From: Chitinophaga japonensis
GTDB lineage: Bacteria > Bacteroidota > Bacteroidia > Chitinophagales > Chitinophagaceae
DNA length: 64,000 nt
NCBI RefSeq assembly: GCF_007830125.1
Contig: NZ_VLLG01000002.1
Location: 196,985 to 260,984 of the forward strand
Direction: 5' to 3'
In this document: positions 62,414 through 64,000 of the stretch, piece after piece
How the letters are laid out: each line of letters opens with the position of its first letter
Position numbering within the stretch: the first letter of the stretch is position 1
The notes under the pieces: model-generated
Told to the model about the DNA's origin: nothing
The model's database searches: none
The model's input: only the letters and a program-made list of their open reading frames with translations
Translations under genes and position numbers: made by a program

Positions 62414-63382
62414 TCAGTGAGCCGGCCGGATCACTATTTGCCCGCCTGATTTATCGATCCTGATATCAAGCGATCTTTCGAGAATGGATAGCAGCAGCTC
62501 CAGGTCATTGGCCGGAGCCGTGCCGGTAAACGGCAGGGTGCGCAGTTGCGCCTCTTCAAACATCACTTCTACGCCAAACTGCCGGTGCACCAGGGCGGCA
62601 ATCTCCTCCAGGCTGGTCCCGTGAAAGGTGAGGCGGTTGTCTTTCCAGCCGGTCAGCGCTACCGTATCGGCCGCCTGCTTATTCAGCAGCCCGGAGCGGT
62701 GGTATACCGCCATTTCACCCGGCTGCAGCAGCAGGGTATTACCGGTATGTTCACTGTTCTCTGCACTTATTTTCACGCGGCCGCTGTTCAGCACGACCTG
62801 TACAGTGCTGTCGCCGCTGCGCACGTTGAACTGGGTGCCCAGCACCGCGATCTTCAAGGCCTCCCCGGCATGTACCGCAAATTTGCCGGAAGCATCCGGC
62901 GCTACATCAAAAAAGGCCTCTCCCTGCAGCCATACCTCCCTTGCGGCATGGCGCGGCATAGCGCTGTCGTATTTCAATATTGAATTGGCGTTCAATGTAA
63001 TTATGCTGCCATCCGGCAAGGTGATCTTGCTGATCTCTCCATAACCGGTATGCCGGGATACCCAGGCGGGACGATGCCCCCGCTGCCAAAGGAAAGCCAG
63101 CAGGATCACTGCAGCTATAACCGCCGCTGCCGCTGTCCATTGTATAACCAGTTTCCGGTACCGGCCCCGCTCAGGGGCATCCGGTATGGCCAGCACGTTT
63201 TCCAGCACCCGTTCTGATGCGGCTGCGCCCATGGGGGCCGGGGGTGTCACCTGGCCCAGCTCCTCCGGGTCCGGCAGGTCGCCGGGCGAGCCTCCCTGCT
63301 GCAAATAAGCGATCAGCAGGGCTTTTTCTTCAGCCGTGCAGGCGCCTTGCGCGTGTTTGATAAATAATTGCCTGACATCCAT
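62414..63382 (-). CDS. FecR-family anti-sigma factor
   Basis: A membrane anti-sigma regulator of 322 residues. The first ~85 residues are cytoplasmic and should hold the sigma factor (AEEKALLIAYLQQGG). One transmembrane helix, about 86-105, follows (IQWTAAAAVIAAVILLAFLW). A periplasmic FecR domain covers about 120-215 (GEISKITLPDGSIITLNANS), and a DUF4974 STN-like domain covers the C-terminal 70 residues. It would sense substrate passage through the SusC STN domain and release the sigma factor. Its stop is 44 nt before susC. Confidence 0.93.
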   Translation of the reverse strand: MDVRQLFIKHAQGACTAEEKALLIAYLQQGGSPGDLPDPEELGQVTPPAPMGAAASERVLENVLAIPDAPERGRYRKLVIQWTAAAAVIAAVILLAFLWQRGHRPAWVSRHTGYGEISKITLPDGSIITLNANSILKYDSAMPRHAAREVWLQGEAFFDVAPDASGKFAVHAGEALKIAVLGTQFNVRSGDSTVQVVLNSGRVKISAENSEHTGNTLLLQPGEMAVYHRSGLLNKQAADTVALTGWKDNRLTFHGTSLEEIAALVHRQFGVEVMFEEAQLRTLPFTGTAPANDLELLLSILERSLDIRIDKSGGQIVIRPAH

Positions 63383-63473
63383 CTTATACTACTAATACAA
63401 TCCGGATAACAAACAGGACGATCGGGAGGGAAAATTTTTTTCCGGGCAATTGAGGGAGGTGGGTGTTGACGGC

Positions 63474-64000
63474 TTAGCCGCATACCGGCTGGCAACCACT
63501 CACTGCCAGTTGGTAACTGGTAAAGATCAGCAGCGGTATGATCACATCGTGCACATCGTAATGGGTATGGAACTGGGTGCGGAGAAAGCGGCCGGCTTTT
63601 ACGATCTGGTCTTTGACCGTATTTTTGGACAGGCCTAATTTTGCGGCTATTTCTTCATGTGAAAGCCCTTCAATACGGCTCATGGAATAGATAAGCCGGC
63701 GCTGGGGAGGTAGCTGTTCCAGCACTTTTGCCTTCCATTGCTGCAATTCTGCGAGAGAGATATCTTCCTCCGTAGTGTTCACGGCTACGGGCTGGCGATG
63801 GAATACGGCCTGCCGGAGCGTTTCATCCAGGGCGGCCTTTTTCAGCAGGTTAAAAACACAGTGTTTGGTAGCGGTATACAGGTAGGATTTAATAGACAGG
63901 GTTTCGTCCAGGTGCTGCCGGTTGATCCACAATTTCATGAACACTTCCTGCACCACCTCTTCCGCCAGCTCCCGGGAGCGGCATAGTTTACAGGCATAGC
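63474..64000 (-). CDS. ECF sigma factor, 5' part cut by the window edge
   Basis: A sigma-70 family extracytoplasmic factor that pairs with the FecR protein downstream. The open frame runs through the right edge of the window, so the start and part of region 2 lie outside; the visible GTG/ATG codons near 63956 are internal. In view are the end of region 2 (RSRELAEEVVQEVFMKLW and SYLYTATKHCVFNLL) and region 4 with the helix-turn-helix GLSHEEIAAKLGLSKNTVKD. The C-terminal 30 residues are hydrophobic (IIPLLIFTSYQLAV), which is unusual. Together with FecR and SusC/SusD it makes a classic transport-coupled regulatory set. Confidence 0.9.
   Translation of the reverse strand, partial: YACKLCRSRELAEEVVQEVFMKLWINRQHLDETLSIKSYLYTATKHCVFNLLKKAALDETLRQAVFHRQPVAVNTTEEDISLAELQQWKAKVLEQLPPQRRLIYSMSRIEGLSHEEIAAKLGLSKNTVKDQIVKAGRFLRTQFHTHYDVHDVIIPLLIFTSYQLAVSGCQPVCG

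Overview
The window is a chromosomal segment of a Bacteroidota bacterium, most likely of the family Chitinophagaceae (Chitinophaga-like). The basis is a SusC/SusD pair behind an ECF sigma/FecR switch, two proteins with type IX secretion C-terminal domains, promoters of the TTTG-N19/20-TAnnTTTG type, weak Shine-Dalgarno sequences, a truncated NuoG and a 47-nt type II-C-like CRISPR repeat. The family-level placement is inference; no rRNA or tRNA gene was seen.

Layout. 1-277: the end of a CRISPR array with four identical 47-nt repeats and no cas genes in view. 335-12082: an FtsX-type permease, an acyltransferase-3 membrane protein, an Old Yellow Enzyme, a Crp-like regulator, a T9SS cargo protein, the potassium transporter Kup and an OmpA-family protein. 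12376-17888: polyprenyl diphosphate synthase, RecJ, a lipoprotein esterase and HtpG. 18108-22760: a large secreted T9SS nuclease, then the ribosomal operon rpsF-rpsR-rplI. 22819-28041: a second esterase, a dipeptidase / D-threonine aldolase-like / RidA cluster and a MacB-like permease.

28091-41853 is a complete 14-subunit complex I operon (nuoA to nuoN, minus strand) with its promoter at 41885-41916. It is interrupted between nuoF and nuoG by a GxxExxY (PD-(D/E)XK-like) gene bounded by 26-bp inverted repeats. Several other nuo spacers hold long low-complexity hairpins. 42024-46876 holds two tandem paralogous TPR proteins, a PstS-like lipoprotein and a small membrane protein. 47185-53584 holds a low-molecular-weight phosphatase, hisS, DsbD with a separate DsbD-N-like protein, purQ and a membrane protein. 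53600-57445 holds a secreted protein of unknown function, a TIGR01777 epimerase and an alkaline-phosphatase-superfamily enzyme. 57470-64000 holds SusD, SusC, FecR and a partial ECF sigma factor cut by the window edge.

How the genes fit together: the polyprenyl synthase (probably for the menaquinone tail) and complex I serve respiration. The sigma/FecR/SusC/SusD/phosphatase block looks like a regulated uptake locus whose enzyme cleaves a phosphate ester rather than a glycan. The DsbD proteins, T9SS cargo and lipoproteins serve the cell envelope. The most unusual parts are the inverted-repeat-bounded GxxExxY cassette and the recurring intercistronic quasi-palindromes, whose sequence words differ from site to site although the architecture is the same.
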